From Oceanobacillus jordanicus (lineage in GTDB: Bacteria > Bacillota > Bacilli > Bacillales > Amphibacillaceae): 36,570 bases of DNA. The first letter of the stretch is position 1. Each line of letters opens with the position of its first letter. Both the position numbers and the translations under genes were made by a program. The stretch lies in the NCBI RefSeq assembly GCF_022095695.1, contig NZ_JAIFZM010000024.1:1-36570 (forward strand), in the 5' to 3' direction. Of the stretch, positions 1-8,002 are shown piece by piece. The notes beneath the pieces were generated by a model. That model was not told the DNA's origin. It worked only from the letters and a program-made list of their open reading frames with translations, and ran no database searches.

Positions 1-106
1 AATCGCCCAGATGAGCGTTCCAAACGACCAGAGGTCAGCTCCAATCGACAGCAAGAGCGTCCCAATCAACCACACGAGCCTCCAAATCGTGTCCATGCGC
101 ATCTCC
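1..106. repeat. Degenerate 21-bp tandem repeat, cut by the window edge
   Basis: Five successive units begin at 1, 22, 43, 64 and about 84. The first three are exactly 21 bp; the last two are about 20 and 23 bp. Units start AATCG/AAACG and end in GCGTTCC, AGCTCC or GCGTCCC. The array ends about 20 bp before the clpE promoter and probably extends left of the window. The 21-bp period keeps one frame open to about 195, but there is no start codon or RBS and the frame runs through the clpE promoter, so I do not treat it as coding. It shares the 8-mer ATCGCCCA with the repeats at 4557-4825 and 18663-18790. Confidence 0.6.
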
Positions 107-127
107 TAAAAATTTTAAACAAAAGAC

Positions 128-156
128 TTGAAAGTCAAAATAGGTCAGAGTATAAT
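128..156 (+). promoter_or_regulatory. clpE sigma-A promoter
   Basis: TTGAAA at 128-133 and TATAAT at 151-156 are separated by 17 bp, a near-consensus vegetative promoter about 75 bp upstream of the clpE start. One CtsR-type box lies in its spacer and another just downstream of the -10. Confidence 0.85.
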
Positions 157-189
157 ATGAATCAAAGGTCAAATATAGTCAAAGTCAAA
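133..189 (+). promoter_or_regulatory. CtsR operator sites upstream of clpE
   Basis: The known CtsR operator is a direct heptad repeat, RGTCAAANANRGTCAAA. At 167-183 the sequence GGTCAAATATAGTCAAA is a perfect match, and a third heptad AGTCAAA follows at 183-189. At 133-149 AGTCAAAATAGGTCAGA is an imperfect second box inside the promoter spacer. Repression by CtsR with heat or protein-stress induction follows from the site match. ctsR itself is not in the window. Confidence 0.9.
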
Positions 190-231
190 TTTGATTAACA
201 TTTGATTTAAACAGTCAAGGAGGAATGGAAA

Positions 232-2367
232 ATGCTTTGTCAAAACTGTGGTGAAAACCAAGCAAATATAAATGTCGCAATGAAAATGAATAATGAAATG
301 TCTGAATTGCACCTTTGTAATGATTGCTTTCAAGAAATCCAAGGACAAATGATGAATTCTAATGATTTCTTCTCTAATTCACCTTTTGGAAATGCAGAGC
401 AAGCATTTTCTCAGCATTTTTCTCAAGGTAATAGTAAAGCAGGTACAAAAACAAAAGAGAAAAAGAATAATCGTGGCAATGGCTTAATTGACCAATTGGC
501 GAAAAACGTGACCCACGCTGCAAGAGCAGGTCTAATCGACCCTGTTATTGGAAGAGATAATGAAGTAAAACGTGTCATTGAGACTTTAAATAGAAGAAAT
601 AAAAACAACCCAGTATTAATCGGGGAACCAGGTGTCGGGAAAACAGCTATTGCTGAAGGATTGGCATTGAAAATTAGTGAAGGTAATGTTCCAGCTAAGC
701 TAATGAATAAAGAGATTTATATGCTAGATGTCGCTTCTCTTGTAGCTAATACAGGAATACGCGGTCAGTTTGAAGAACGAATGAAAAAACTTATTCAGGA
801 AGTTCAAGAGCGCCAAGATGTTATTTTATTCGTTGATGAGATCCATCAAATTGTAGGTGCTGGAACAGCTGAAAGCTCGCAAATGGATGCAGGGAATATT
901 CTTAAGCCAGCACTCGCAAGAGGAGATCTTCAATTAATTGGTGCAACAACTTTAAAAGAATACCGTCAAATTGAAAAGGATGCTGCGTTGGAACGTCGTT
1001 TACAACCGATTATTGTGAAGGAGCCATCTGCCGAAGAGGCAGTCCAGATTCTTCATGGGATCAAGGATCGCTATGAAGCATACCATGAGGTCCGTTATTC
1101 TGATGAAGCCATTCAGGCGTTTGTGACGTTATCAAACCGTTATATTCAAGATCGTTTTCTACCTGATAAAGCGATTGACCTAATGGATGAAGTCGGATCA
1201 AGGCTAAACCTTGCGAATGCAGAAAAGGACTCTAATTCCATTAATCAACGCTTGGAAGAAATAATTAAGGAAAAAGAAGAAGCAGCTGAGAGAGAAGACT
1301 ATGAAAAAGCAGCAAACTTACGCTACCAAGAAATTCAACTACAAAAGCAATTAGAAAAAGCAAAAGATGAAGAACAGGTAATAGATGTAGACTTATCGGA
1401 TATTCAATTGATTGTAGAAGAAAAGACAGGTATTCCTGTTACAAAGCTTGCAGCAGATGAACAAATGAAATTGAAAAACATTGGAGAAAACCTCCGTGCT
1501 AAAGTTATTGGACAGGATGAGGCCGTCAACAAAGTAGCGAAAGCAATACGCCGCAGTCGTGCCGGTCTAAAATCTAAATATCGCCCAATCGGCTCCTTCC
1601 TTTTTGTTGGACCAACTGGTGTAGGGAAAACCGAATTAACAAAATCACTAGCTGAGGAACTGTTTGGATCTAAAGAATCGCTAATTCGCCTTGATATGAG
1701 TGAATATATGGAAAAACACGCAGTCTCCAAAATTATCGGTTCACCTCCTGGTTATGTTGGTCATGAGGAAGCTGGTCAGCTAACAGAGCGTATTAGAAGA
1801 AATCCGTATTCCATTCTTCTTCTTGATGAGATTGAAAAGGCTCATCCAGATGTGCAGAACATGTTCCTGCAAATTATGGAGGACGGGCATTTAACAGACT
1901 CTCAAGGCCGAACAGTCAGCTTTAAGGAAACCGTCATTATTATGACAAGTAATGCTGGTACAGGAGTAAAAGAAGTAAACGTCGGATTTAATAGTGCACA
2001 GCATGATGCAGTTTCTACTTTAGAAAACCTTGGTGCATACTTTAAACCAGAGTTTCTTAACCGTTTTGACTCTATTATCCAGTTCAATGAATTGGAAGAA
2101 GCGCATCTGTTAACTATTGTCGACCTAATGATCAATGATCTGCAAAAAAATATGGAAGAAAATCATATAACTATTTCGATTTCTGATGAAGCCAAGCGTC
2201 AACTTGCTACCCTGGGTTATGATCGCCGCTTTGGTGCACGACCGTTACGTCGGGTTATCCAAGATAAGATTGAAGATCAACTAACAGATTTAATCTTAGA
2301 AGAGGATACTATTAAACACGTTGAAGTAACTGTTAAAGAAGAGGATATCGTTGTAGAAAAAGCTTAA
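232..2367 (+). CDS. clpE: ClpE, Hsp100 AAA+ unfoldase
   Basis: Class I Clp/Hsp100 ATPase that unfolds damaged proteins and feeds ClpP in the cytoplasm. The N-terminal zinc finger diagnostic of ClpE is present (C3-x2-C6 and C29-x2-C32), replacing the Clp-N repeats of ClpC. Then come AAA1 (Walker A GEPGVGKT, residues 131-138; Walker B LFVDE), a UVR-type coiled segment (about 340-380), AAA2 (Walker A GPTGVGKT, about 460-467; Walker B LLLDEIEKAHPD) and a ClpB-D2 small domain. The 711-residue length is normal. AAGGAGG at 217-223 fixes the start. The gene is monocistronic: own CtsR-type promoter, terminator immediately after. Identification is very secure. Confidence 0.97.
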   Translation: MLCQNCGENQANINVAMKMNNEMSELHLCNDCFQEIQGQMMNSNDFFSNSPFGNAEQAFSQHFSQGNSKAGTKTKEKKNNRGNGLIDQLAKNVTHAARAGLIDPVIGRDNEVKRVIETLNRRNKNNPVLIGEPGVGKTAIAEGLALKISEGNVPAKLMNKEIYMLDVASLVANTGIRGQFEERMKKLIQEVQERQDVILFVDEIHQIVGAGTAESSQMDAGNILKPALARGDLQLIGATTLKEYRQIEKDAALERRLQPIIVKEPSAEEAVQILHGIKDRYEAYHEVRYSDEAIQAFVTLSNRYIQDRFLPDKAIDLMDEVGSRLNLANAEKDSNSINQRLEEIIKEKEEAAEREDYEKAANLRYQEIQLQKQLEKAKDEEQVIDVDLSDIQLIVEEKTGIPVTKLAADEQMKLKNIGENLRAKVIGQDEAVNKVAKAIRRSRAGLKSKYRPIGSFLFVGPTGVGKTELTKSLAEELFGSKESLIRLDMSEYMEKHAVSKIIGSPPGYVGHEEAGQLTERIRRNPYSILLLDEIEKAHPDVQNMFLQIMEDGHLTDSQGRTVSFKETVIIMTSNAGTGVKEVNVGFNSAQHDAVSTLENLGAYFKPEFLNRFDSIIQFNELEEAHLLTIVDLMINDLQKNMEENHITISISDEAKRQLATLGYDRRFGARPLRRVIQDKIEDQLTDLILEEDTIKHVEVTVKEEDIVVEKA

Positions 2368-2373
2368 AGAATT

Positions 2374-2406
2374 AGGCGCTGGACAAAATGTTCAGCGTCT
2401 TTTTTA
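2374..2406 (+). terminator. Rho-independent terminator of clpE
   Basis: GGCGCTGGACA and TGTTCAGCGTC pair around AAA (one G-T pair), followed by TTTTTTA. Confidence 0.85.
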
Positions 2407-2508
2407 TTAGATACTAAACCGAAGTCCAACCTTTCCCCAGCTTGTTCCACTCATAAATACTTCCCAATTGTTGAAAACTAACCCTATTACGAAACAGAGG
2501 GTGTCTAC

Positions 2509-3387
2509 ATGTGTTGTCATAAACGTCTAATTACCATTTTACTTCTTTTTGTTTATTTTATACTCCTTTTGATACCTGTCTCGGCTGAAGTTAAACCTGG
2601 ATTATTAAAGGTGCACTTTCTTGATGTAGGTCAAGGGGATAGCATTCTAATGAATACACCGTCAGGAAAAAACATTTTGATTGATGGAGGGCCTCCGGGT
2701 TCTGGAAAAAAAATAATTGCTTATTTGAAGGAAAAACAAATAGATAGGATAGATTTATTGATTACAACCCATCCAGATATTGATCATATAGGTGGCCTGC
2801 CTCAAGTATTAAAAAAGGTGAAGGTAAAGCAGGTAGTTGATTCTGGGAAACTCCATACAACTCGGACGTATGCAAAGTACATCCAGCAAATTATAAAGCA
2901 TGACATACCTGTTAGGCTGGCTGAGAAAAATGAATTATTAAGAATAGACCCACTGTTAACGATACGGATTTTGAATACCTATGGTAATTCGAAGAACAAC
3001 AACCAATCATCGATTGCGTTAAAAGTGACATACGATGACATTGATCTTCTATTAATGAGTGATGTTGAAATGAAACAGGAAAAAGAATTTTTGAAATCGT
3101 ATGATGTCAATGCGGAAATTATTAAAGTAGCGCATCATGGGTCAAATACAAGTTCCTCACTGGACTTTTTAAAGGCCGTATCGCCTGAGACAGCAATTTT
3201 GACATATAGTATCGAAAATGATTACGGTCATCCAGTTGATCGGGTTATCCGTAATTTGTACAAAGTAAAATCAGATATTTACTCCACCGCTGTCTTTGGT
3301 GACTTAGAAATTAGGTCGGATGGAAAAAGTTATTTGGTGCTCCCAAGCAGAGAACCACTATCGAATATTAGAAAAGAGGCAGGATAG
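2509..3387 (+). CDS. Secreted ComEC/Rec2-like metallo-beta-lactamase-fold hydrolase
   Basis: A 292-residue MBL-fold protein of the type related to the C-terminal domain of the DNA-uptake protein ComEC. Residues 1-26 form a signal peptide (basic start, long hydrophobic run, PVSA cleavage site), so it should be exported. Family motifs are present: LDVGQGDS (39-46), metal-binding HPDIDH (88-93), MSD (183-185) and VAHHGS (207-212). The ComEC membrane channel and OB domain are absent. Such stand-alone proteins are proposed extracellular nucleases or phosphodiesterases; the substrate cannot be told from sequence. The RBS is modest (GAGGGTG about 10 nt upstream). It lies alone between the clpE terminator and the SPFH gene. 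Confidence 0.85.
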   Translation: MCCHKRLITILLLFVYFILLLIPVSAEVKPGLLKVHFLDVGQGDSILMNTPSGKNILIDGGPPGSGKKIIAYLKEKQIDRIDLLITTHPDIDHIGGLPQVLKKVKVKQVVDSGKLHTTRTYAKYIQQIIKHDIPVRLAEKNELLRIDPLLTIRILNTYGNSKNNNQSSIALKVTYDDIDLLLMSDVEMKQEKEFLKSYDVNAEIIKVAHHGSNTSSSLDFLKAVSPETAILTYSIENDYGHPVDRVIRNLYKVKSDIYSTAVFGDLEIRSDGKSYLVLPSREPLSNIRKEAG

Positions 3388-3452
3388 TTATTTACAATTT
3401 AATACAAAAGTGATATCATAATGATACAAAATAGTGGGGATGGTGTAGTCTT

Positions 3453-4301
3453 ATGATGAAAGAGAAAAATGCTTGGATGATGAATGGTTTTTTAGGTATT
3501 GTTCTTATTGCTGCATTGCTAGCAGGTACAGTGTTCAGCTTTGTTGAGCAACAATTTGTCATCGGTGGTTTATGTCTTATTGTTGCGGTAACATTGGGTA
3601 GTGGTATTACACTTGTACAACCGAATCAATCAGCAGTAGTGATTTTTCTCGGGAAATACATGGGGAGTATTCGGAGAGAAGGGATTGTCATTACGGTACC
3701 TTTTTCGGTTAGAAAAACCATTTCATTACGTGTACGAAACTTTAACAGTAAACGTTTGAAGGTAAATGACGTAAATGGGAACCCGATAGAAATCGCTGCA
3801 GTTATCGTGTTTAAAGTTGTAGATGCTGCAAAGGCAGTGTTTGATGTGGATCGCTACGAACAGTTTGTAGAAATTCAAAGTGAAACAGCAATTCGCGCTG
3901 TTGCTACAAAGTATCCTTATGATACATTTAAGGATGTCGAGCTTACCTTAAGAGGGAATGCTGAAGAAGTATCATCTCAATTGACGTCAGAATTACAAGA
4001 TCGCCTAACCGTAGCTGGAGTAGAAGTAATTGAAGCAAGGCTTACACATTTGGCATATTCCACAGAAATTGCCCAAGCAATGCTACAAAGACAGCAAGCG
4101 AGCGCGATCATTGCTGCACGCAAACAAATTGTAGAAGGTGCAGTTGGAATGGTGCAGGATGCAATTTTGCAGCTAGAAAAAGACGGCGGAATGGAATTAG
4201 ATGATGAAAGACGCGTTTCCATGGCAAATAATCTTCTCGTATCCATTGTTTCAGACCATGGCACCCAGCCGGTAATTAATACTGGATCGTTATATCAATA
4301 A
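3453..4301 (+). CDS. SPFH/Band-7 domain membrane protein
   Basis: A 282-residue protein with two N-terminal membrane spans (about 11-30 and 35-56) followed by an SPFH/prohibitin-type domain (about 60-225, starting near [15 protein letters not shown]) and a short C-terminal tail. SPFH proteins oligomerise at the membrane and scaffold microdomains or regulate proteases; the specific role here is unknown. It is shorter than flotillins (YuaG/FloT) and lacks their long coiled-coil repeat region. Two adjacent ATGs (3453 and 3456) are possible starts. A ribbon-helix-helix gene follows after 25 bp with no terminator between, so the two are probably co-transcribed. Confidence 0.85.
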   Translation: MMKEKNAWMMNGFLGIVLIAALLAGTVFSFVEQQFVIGGLCLIVAVTLGSGITLVQPNQSAVVIFLGKYMGSIRREGIVITVPFSVRKTISLRVRNFNSKRLKVNDVNGNPIEIAAVIVFKVVDAAKAVFDVDRYEQFVEIQSETAIRAVATKYPYDTFKDVELTLRGNAEEVSSQLTSELQDRLTVAGVEVIEARLTHLAYSTEIAQAMLQRQQASAIIAARKQIVEGAVGMVQDAILQLEKDGGMELDDERRVSMANNLLVSIVSDHGTQPVINTGSLYQ

Positions 4302-4326
4302 ATTCTTTAAGTAAAAGAGGGTTTCT

Positions 4327-4494
4327 ATGCCTAAGAAGAAGAACTTTCCGCTACGTATTGATCCCAAGCTTTATGACATACTGCAGTCATGGGCAAAGGA
4401 TGAATTTCGCAGTGTTAATAGTCACGTCGAGTTTTTGCTTCGGGAAGCAGCAAAAAAATCCGGAAGATTACCAAAAAGTGAAGATAAAAAATAG
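4327..4494 (+). CDS. Small Arc/MetJ-type ribbon-helix-helix protein (55 aa)
   Basis: The ORF encodes 55 residues starting MPKKKNFPLRIDPKLYDILQ. The layout is that of an Arc-like ribbon-helix-helix protein: a short basic beta strand (KNFPLRI), then helix A (PKLYDILQSWAKDE), the SVNSHVE turn and helix B (HVEFLLREAAKKS). These proteins bind DNA as dimers. RBS AGAGGG lies about 6 nt upstream. It sits 25 bp after the SPFH gene and before a strong terminator, so the pair forms an operon. It could autoregulate the operon, or be an antitoxin-like orphan; no toxin gene is adjacent. The function is inferred from fold pattern only. Confidence 0.8.
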   Translation: MPKKKNFPLRIDPKLYDILQSWAKDEFRSVNSHVEFLLREAAKKSGRLPKSEDKK

Positions 4495-4503
4495 GTGAAG
4501 ATT

Positions 4504-4538
4504 AGAACCTGTACAATCCATGTACAGGTTCTTTTTTT
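4504..4538 (+). terminator. Terminator of the SPFH/RHH operon
   Basis: A perfect 12-bp stem, AGAACCTGTACA (4504-4515) with TGTACAGGTTCT (4521-4532), has a 5-nt loop and a seven-T run. Confidence 0.95.
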
Positions 4539-4556
4539 GTATTAGGAGCTTCTGTA

Positions 4557-4825
4557 AAGTGAACGATGCGAAGAGTGAATCGTCATCACCGAAAAGTGAA
4601 ACCAAAGCAGGGCAAAGTGAATCATCGCCCAAAAGTGAAATCAAAGCAGGGCAAAGTGAATCGTCAGCCCCCAAAAGTGAAACCAAAGCACCTCAAAGTG
4701 AATCGTCATCGCCCAAAAGTGAAACCAAAGCATCCCAAAGTGAAACGTCAGCACCCAAAAGTGAAACCAAAGCAGCGCAAAGTGGCACCATAGCTCCCCA
4801 AAATGGAACCTTCATCCTACAAACT
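4557..4825. repeat. Tandem repeat, 21-bp period with 42-bp super-period
   Basis: About 13 units of mostly 20-22 bp, each beginning AAAGTGAA or AAAAGTGAA, alternate between two types: one continuing TCGTCA..CCC and one continuing ACCAAAGCA. Together they give a roughly 42-bp higher-order repeat. Two frames stay open through it, but these frames start inside the terminator or have no RBS and encode only the repeat, so I call it non-coding. The rest of the 4495-4959 gap holds the operon terminator and the promoter of the next cassette. Confidence 0.85.
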
Positions 4826-4890
4826 TAAACGAACTTTTCCGCTATTCGATCTCAAATTCACAAAATTAACTTAAACTAACCAAATCCCTC

Positions 4891-4919
4891 TTGACTTTTA
4901 TGTTCTTTAGTTATATGGT
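4891..4919 (+). promoter_or_regulatory. Promoter of the GntR-ABC cassette
   Basis: TTGACT at 4891-4896 and TATGGT at 4914-4919 are spaced by 17 bp. The -10 overlaps the left arm of the inverted repeat at 4917-4940. Confidence 0.6.
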
Positions 4920-4940
4920 TAGTTACATAAGTAATTAACC
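4917..4940. promoter_or_regulatory. Probable GntR operator (inverted repeat)
   Basis: GGTTAGTTAC (4917-4926) and GTAATTAACC (4931-4940) are inverted copies with one mismatch and a 4-bp centre. The site overlaps the -10 region just upstream of the GntR gene, the position expected for autorepression by a YtrA-type regulator. Confidence 0.75.
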
Positions 4941-4959
4941 AAATAACAAAGGTGATGAG

Positions 4960-5337
4960 ATGAAAAATAACTTAGATGAAACGAAACCCATTTTTCTTCA
5001 GATTAAAGAACAGCTGGAAGACTCTATTTTAAGTGATTCCATTAAGGCTGGGGAGCGGGTTCCTTCAACAAATGAATTTGCATCCTATTACCAGATCAAT
5101 CCAGCTACAGCAGCCAAAGGGATTAATGAGCTGGTAATGGAAGAAATACTCTATAAGCGAAGAGGTGTAGGGATGTTTGTCACAGAGAACGCCAAAGACA
5201 TTTTAATAAAAAAGCGTAAGCAGACGTTTTACAATCACTATATTCAACCATTGCGACAGGAGGCAGCTAAGCTGCACATCAGTAAAGAAGAATTGCTTGA
5301 GATGATTCAAAAGGGGGATGAGACAGATGAAAATTGA
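4960..5337 (+). CDS. GntR-family regulator, YtrA subfamily
   Basis: A 125-residue transcription factor with an N-terminal GntR winged helix (about 10-78; PIFLQIKEQLEDSI, AGERVPSTNEFA, NPATAAKGINELVMEEILYKRRG) and only a short helical tail. That lack of a large effector domain is typical of the YtrA subfamily. Members repress an adjacent ABC transporter and are usually released under cell-envelope stress. It is the first gene of a three-gene operon: the ATPase start overlaps its 3' end and the permease follows after 2 bp. The inverted repeat at 4917-4940 is the likely autoregulatory site. RBS AAAGGTGATGAG. Confidence 0.92.
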   Translation: MKNNLDETKPIFLQIKEQLEDSILSDSIKAGERVPSTNEFASYYQINPATAAKGINELVMEEILYKRRGVGMFVTENAKDILIKKRKQTFYNHYIQPLRQEAAKLHISKEELLEMIQKGDETDEN

Positions 5338-6184
5338 AGTGAAAAACCTAACGAAAAAATATAAGGATAAGCTGGCGTTAAATAACATTTCGTTCACATT
5401 AGAAGGTCCAAAGCTTTACGGACTTTTGGGAAGAAATGGGGCAGGAAAGACGACTTTTATGGATATTCTTGCTGGAAATATCCGTGCAAGTAAGGGAGAA
5501 ATTTTAATAGACGGAGAAGTTCCCTTTGATAATCAGAAGCTAACGGAATCCGTTTGTCTCATTAAAGAAGGACATAACTTCAAAAGAGACTTAACAGTGA
5601 AAAATGTGCTTAAAATTTATTCCTACTTTTACCCCAAATGGGATCAAAATCTGGCTGATGAACTAATAGAGTTTTACGATCTAAATAAAAATGCCAGGGT
5701 AAAGTCACTATCCAAGGGAATGGAATCCTCACTTGGTATTATTGTGGGGCTCGCAAGCAAAGCGCCGATTACGGTATTTGATGAGCCCTATATTGGACTT
5801 GATGCAGCTGCCAGAAAGAAATTCTATGAACTTCTTTTAGAAGAATTTGAGACAGATAAACGAATGATTATTTTATCCACACATTTAATTGATGAGGTTA
5901 GTCTCATGTTTGAAGAGGTTTTGATTATTCAAAAAGGCTCCCTTGTGATGCAGGAAGAAGCAGAGTACTTACGGAACAATACATGTGCTGTTACTGGAAC
6001 AAGAGATGAAGTCAAAACCTTTATCCAAGGAAAAGAAGTGCTCGAAACGAAGGAACTGGCCGGTGTAATGACAGCATACGTTTATGGCAATGCTGCAGAT
6101 GCTAAAGCGCAAGGGCTTCGTGTAGAGAGTATACCAATTCAAGAATTGATGATTTATTTAACCGAAGGAAAGAAGGGAGCATAA
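5327..6184 (+). CDS. ABC transporter ATP-binding protein (YtrB-like)
   Basis: A 285-residue nucleotide-binding subunit of an ABC-2 type exporter. Walker A GRNGAGKT is at 35-42, the degenerate signature LSKGM near 130, and Walker B ITVFDEP near 150, followed by a switch His in STHLIDE. The signature LSKGM instead of LSGGQ is common in this subfamily. I start at 5327, overlapping the end of the GntR gene by 11 bp. The alternative ATG at 5318 touches the RBS (AAGGGGG, 5311-5317), whereas 5327 is 9 nt away. Partner: the permease at 6187. The substrate is unknown. Confidence 0.9.
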   Translation: MKIEVKNLTKKYKDKLALNNISFTLEGPKLYGLLGRNGAGKTTFMDILAGNIRASKGEILIDGEVPFDNQKLTESVCLIKEGHNFKRDLTVKNVLKIYSYFYPKWDQNLADELIEFYDLNKNARVKSLSKGMESSLGIIVGLASKAPITVFDEPYIGLDAAARKKFYELLLEEFETDKRMIILSTHLIDEVSLMFEEVLIIQKGSLVMQEEAEYLRNNTCAVTGTRDEVKTFIQGKEVLETKELAGVMTAYVYGNAADAKAQGLRVESIPIQELMIYLTEGKKGA

Positions 6185-6186
6185 CA

Positions 6187-6873
6187 ATGGGGAGACAACT
6201 TAAAGGACTACTATATTTCTTTAGCTCGAATATACGTCATTCCTTACTAATTTTTTGGACCATTTTAATGAGTATTCTTGTAGTAACCTTAACCATTTCC
6301 TATTTTCTATTGAACGTGGAAGGTGAAATGGCCTTTTCTCTTACAGCACCAATGTATGTTTACTGCGGTATCATGGGTTTTCTAACAGTAAAGGAAATGA
6401 TACCTTTTTCGATTAAGATGGGGGCTACTAGAAAAAATTTATATGTAGTGATAGCTATCTTCTTTTTGCTACTATCTTTATTTAAAGCTATTGCTGGCAC
6501 AATCATTCAGGTCCTTGTTACCAGCATGAATGAGGCGATTGGGTTAAACAACTTTGATTTTCTTCACCTAGCGCAATTTATAGACGATACGTGGTATACA
6601 CGAGTAGTAATTGACACAGCTGTCATGTTTTTCTTCTTAACACTTATGTTTCTACTTGGTTTACTGTTCTATCGGTTTGGATTTGCAGGTGCAGGTTCAG
6701 TTCTAGGAATTCTGCTTGTAGGCTTGCTGCTCTCTATTGCAAAAGGCTGGGCTTGGGACTTTATTACAAATATAGTGGGATCATTCGGCATGACGTTCTT
6801 TTTACAAATGACCATTATGAGTATCGTGTTTTATGTATTATCCTTCTTCCTTGTAAGACGCATCACAATTTAA
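6187..6873 (+). CDS. ABC transporter permease subunit
   Basis: A 228-residue integral membrane protein with about six hydrophobic spans, beginning 2 bp after the ATPase stop and with RBS AAGGGAG. It should form the membrane channel for the preceding ATPase, giving a YtrA-YtrB-permease type exporter. No substrate motif is visible. Transcription probably ends in the hairpin at 7173-7203 within the repeat element downstream. Confidence 0.8.
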   Translation: MGRQLKGLLYFFSSNIRHSLLIFWTILMSILVVTLTISYFLLNVEGEMAFSLTAPMYVYCGIMGFLTVKEMIPFSIKMGATRKNLYVVIAIFFLLLSLFKAIAGTIIQVLVTSMNEAIGLNNFDFLHLAQFIDDTWYTRVVIDTAVMFFFLTLMFLLGLLFYRFGFAGAGSVLGILLVGLLLSIAKGWAWDFITNIVGSFGMTFFLQMTIMSIVFYVLSFFLVRRITI

Positions 6874-6886
6874 AAACCAGAATGTT

Positions 6887-7205
6887 AAGAGGTTGGGTTG
6901 GGACATAAGAAAATTAAACAAGAAAAAACGGGACGTTCATACGACGTATTACAGAAAAAAATCAAATACTTGCGGATACCCCCCTGATTGTTTGGTATCT
7001 GGATTACACTTTAGCGAAGGAAAAATGCGGAGACTCTAGTGGGAACAGCACGAGTCCGAAGGCCCCGCAAGAAGCGGCTTTTGCTTCTGAGGAGACTAAG
7101 GCCGTGCCCACTGAAAGCGGAGTATTTTCCGGAGCGGTAATTAAGCAGTTTGTTTATTATTGTTCAGGTTTTAAAAAGGCTGTGACGTTATGTCCCAGCC
7201 TTTAA
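6887..7205. mobile_element. MITE-like intergenic element with terminal inverted repeats
   Basis: A non-coding segment of about 310 bp fills the gap between two convergent operons. Its ends carry inverted repeats GGTTGGGACATAA (6896-6908) and TTATGTCCCAGCC (7188-7200), differing at one position. The inside (about 7013-7135) is an imperfect palindrome starting AGCGAAGGAAAAATGCGGAG and ending CGGAGTATTTTCCGGAGCG, a type commonly seen between Bacillaceae genes. It encodes no protein. It resembles the internal part of the element at 21508-21650. Mobility is inferred from the inverted ends; no target-site duplication is evident. Confidence 0.65.
7173..7203. terminator. Bidirectional terminator in the right end of the MITE-like element
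   Basis: AAGGCTG and CAGCCTT (7176-7202) pair with an inner GAC/GTC. T-rich runs follow on both strands: TTTAAAG on plus, TTTTTAAAA on minus. It can serve both convergent ABC operons. Confidence 0.65.
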
Positions 7206-7225
7206 AGCTTTATTTAACAGACCCT

Positions 7226-8002
7226 TTAACCATTCTCTTTTCGGCGAAAGCTATAAACAGACAGAACAACGAGAAGTATGCTTAAAGCAAATGAAGTAAA
7301 GGCAGTGCCGAGAAGCTTGTCAGAAATCGCATTTGTCTGTAATAACTCTTGAACGTAGGTGGATAAATGACCTGGACTCCATGTGAGAACATGACCAATC
7401 ACTTGTGTTAACAAACTAAGAAGCATAACCGAAACAATGGTTAAAAACACGACAATCCCAGGTTTCGAGACAAATGTATTAAAGAGAATTGCCAGACTGA
7501 TAACGAGTAAAAACCACAGGCCGTAGAAGAGAACTCCTTTCGCCCATGTCATAAAAGGCAAGCTACCATATAAAATGGTCGTATAATACCACCCTGCAAA
7601 TAAACCAATAGTGGAAGAAGTCCCGACTAACACAATTAACGATGCCCATTTCGTAGTAATGTAATTTGTATAGGAAACAGGCTTTACCAGAATGAGTTCT
7701 GCTACGCCGCTAGCTTTTTCGCCCGCAATCGGATTCATTGCAAGAAATGCTACTAATAAAACGCCTAAGGTACTATATTGGCTTAAGCTCATCATCATGA
7801 TTTCCGCTGGGGCATAATCAGGAAGTTCGATAACGGTTCCATCTGGAAACCCACCTGCGGATTGAATGATCTCGGGAAGGTAATAAGTTGATATGGGATC
7901 CATTACGGCAAGTATTATAAATACGATTGGTACCCAAATCCATTTTTTATTTCGCCAGCTCTCCAGCATCTCTTTCCGAAACATCGTAAACCATTGCATC
8001 AT
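7226..8002 (-). CDS. ABC-2 type transporter permease
   Basis: A 258-residue membrane protein with about six spans, of the ABC-2/NosY-YxlG type (MMQWFTMFRKEMLESWRNKK start, then a long periplasm-facing loop after span 1). The start overlaps the stop of the upstream ATPase by 4 bp (ATGA), indicating translational coupling. It is the last gene of a five-gene operon: GntR, DUF1648 protein, PLDc_N protein, ATPase, permease. The PLDc_N-ATPase-permease order resembles yxlE-yxlF-yxlG of the B. subtilis sigY operon, but no sigma factor is present here. Confidence 0.87.
   Translation of the reverse strand: MMQWFTMFRKEMLESWRNKKWIWVPIVFIILAVMDPISTYYLPEIIQSAGGFPDGTVIELPDYAPAEIMMMSLSQYSTLGVLLVAFLAMNPIAGEKASGVAELILVKPVSYTNYITTKWASLIVLVGTSSTIGLFAGWYYTTILYGSLPFMTWAKGVLFYGLWFLLVISLAILFNTFVSKPGIVVFLTIVSVMLLSLLTQVIGHVLTWSPGHLSTYVQELLQTNAISDKLLGTAFTSFALSILLVVLSVYSFRRKENG

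Noticed and set aside
1-195. Open frame running from the window edge toward clpE
   Set aside because: It crosses the clpE promoter and CtsR sites and is kept open by the 21-bp period; no sign of a gene end there.
4557-4825. CRISPR array
   Set aside because: Units are about 21 bp with no unique spacers, and no cas genes occur in the window.
4520-4828. 102-codon open frame (and a second at 4566-4793) rich in K-S-E repeats
   Set aside because: It starts inside the loop of a strong terminator, has no RBS, and consists only of the 21-bp repeat, whose period of three keeps several frames open.
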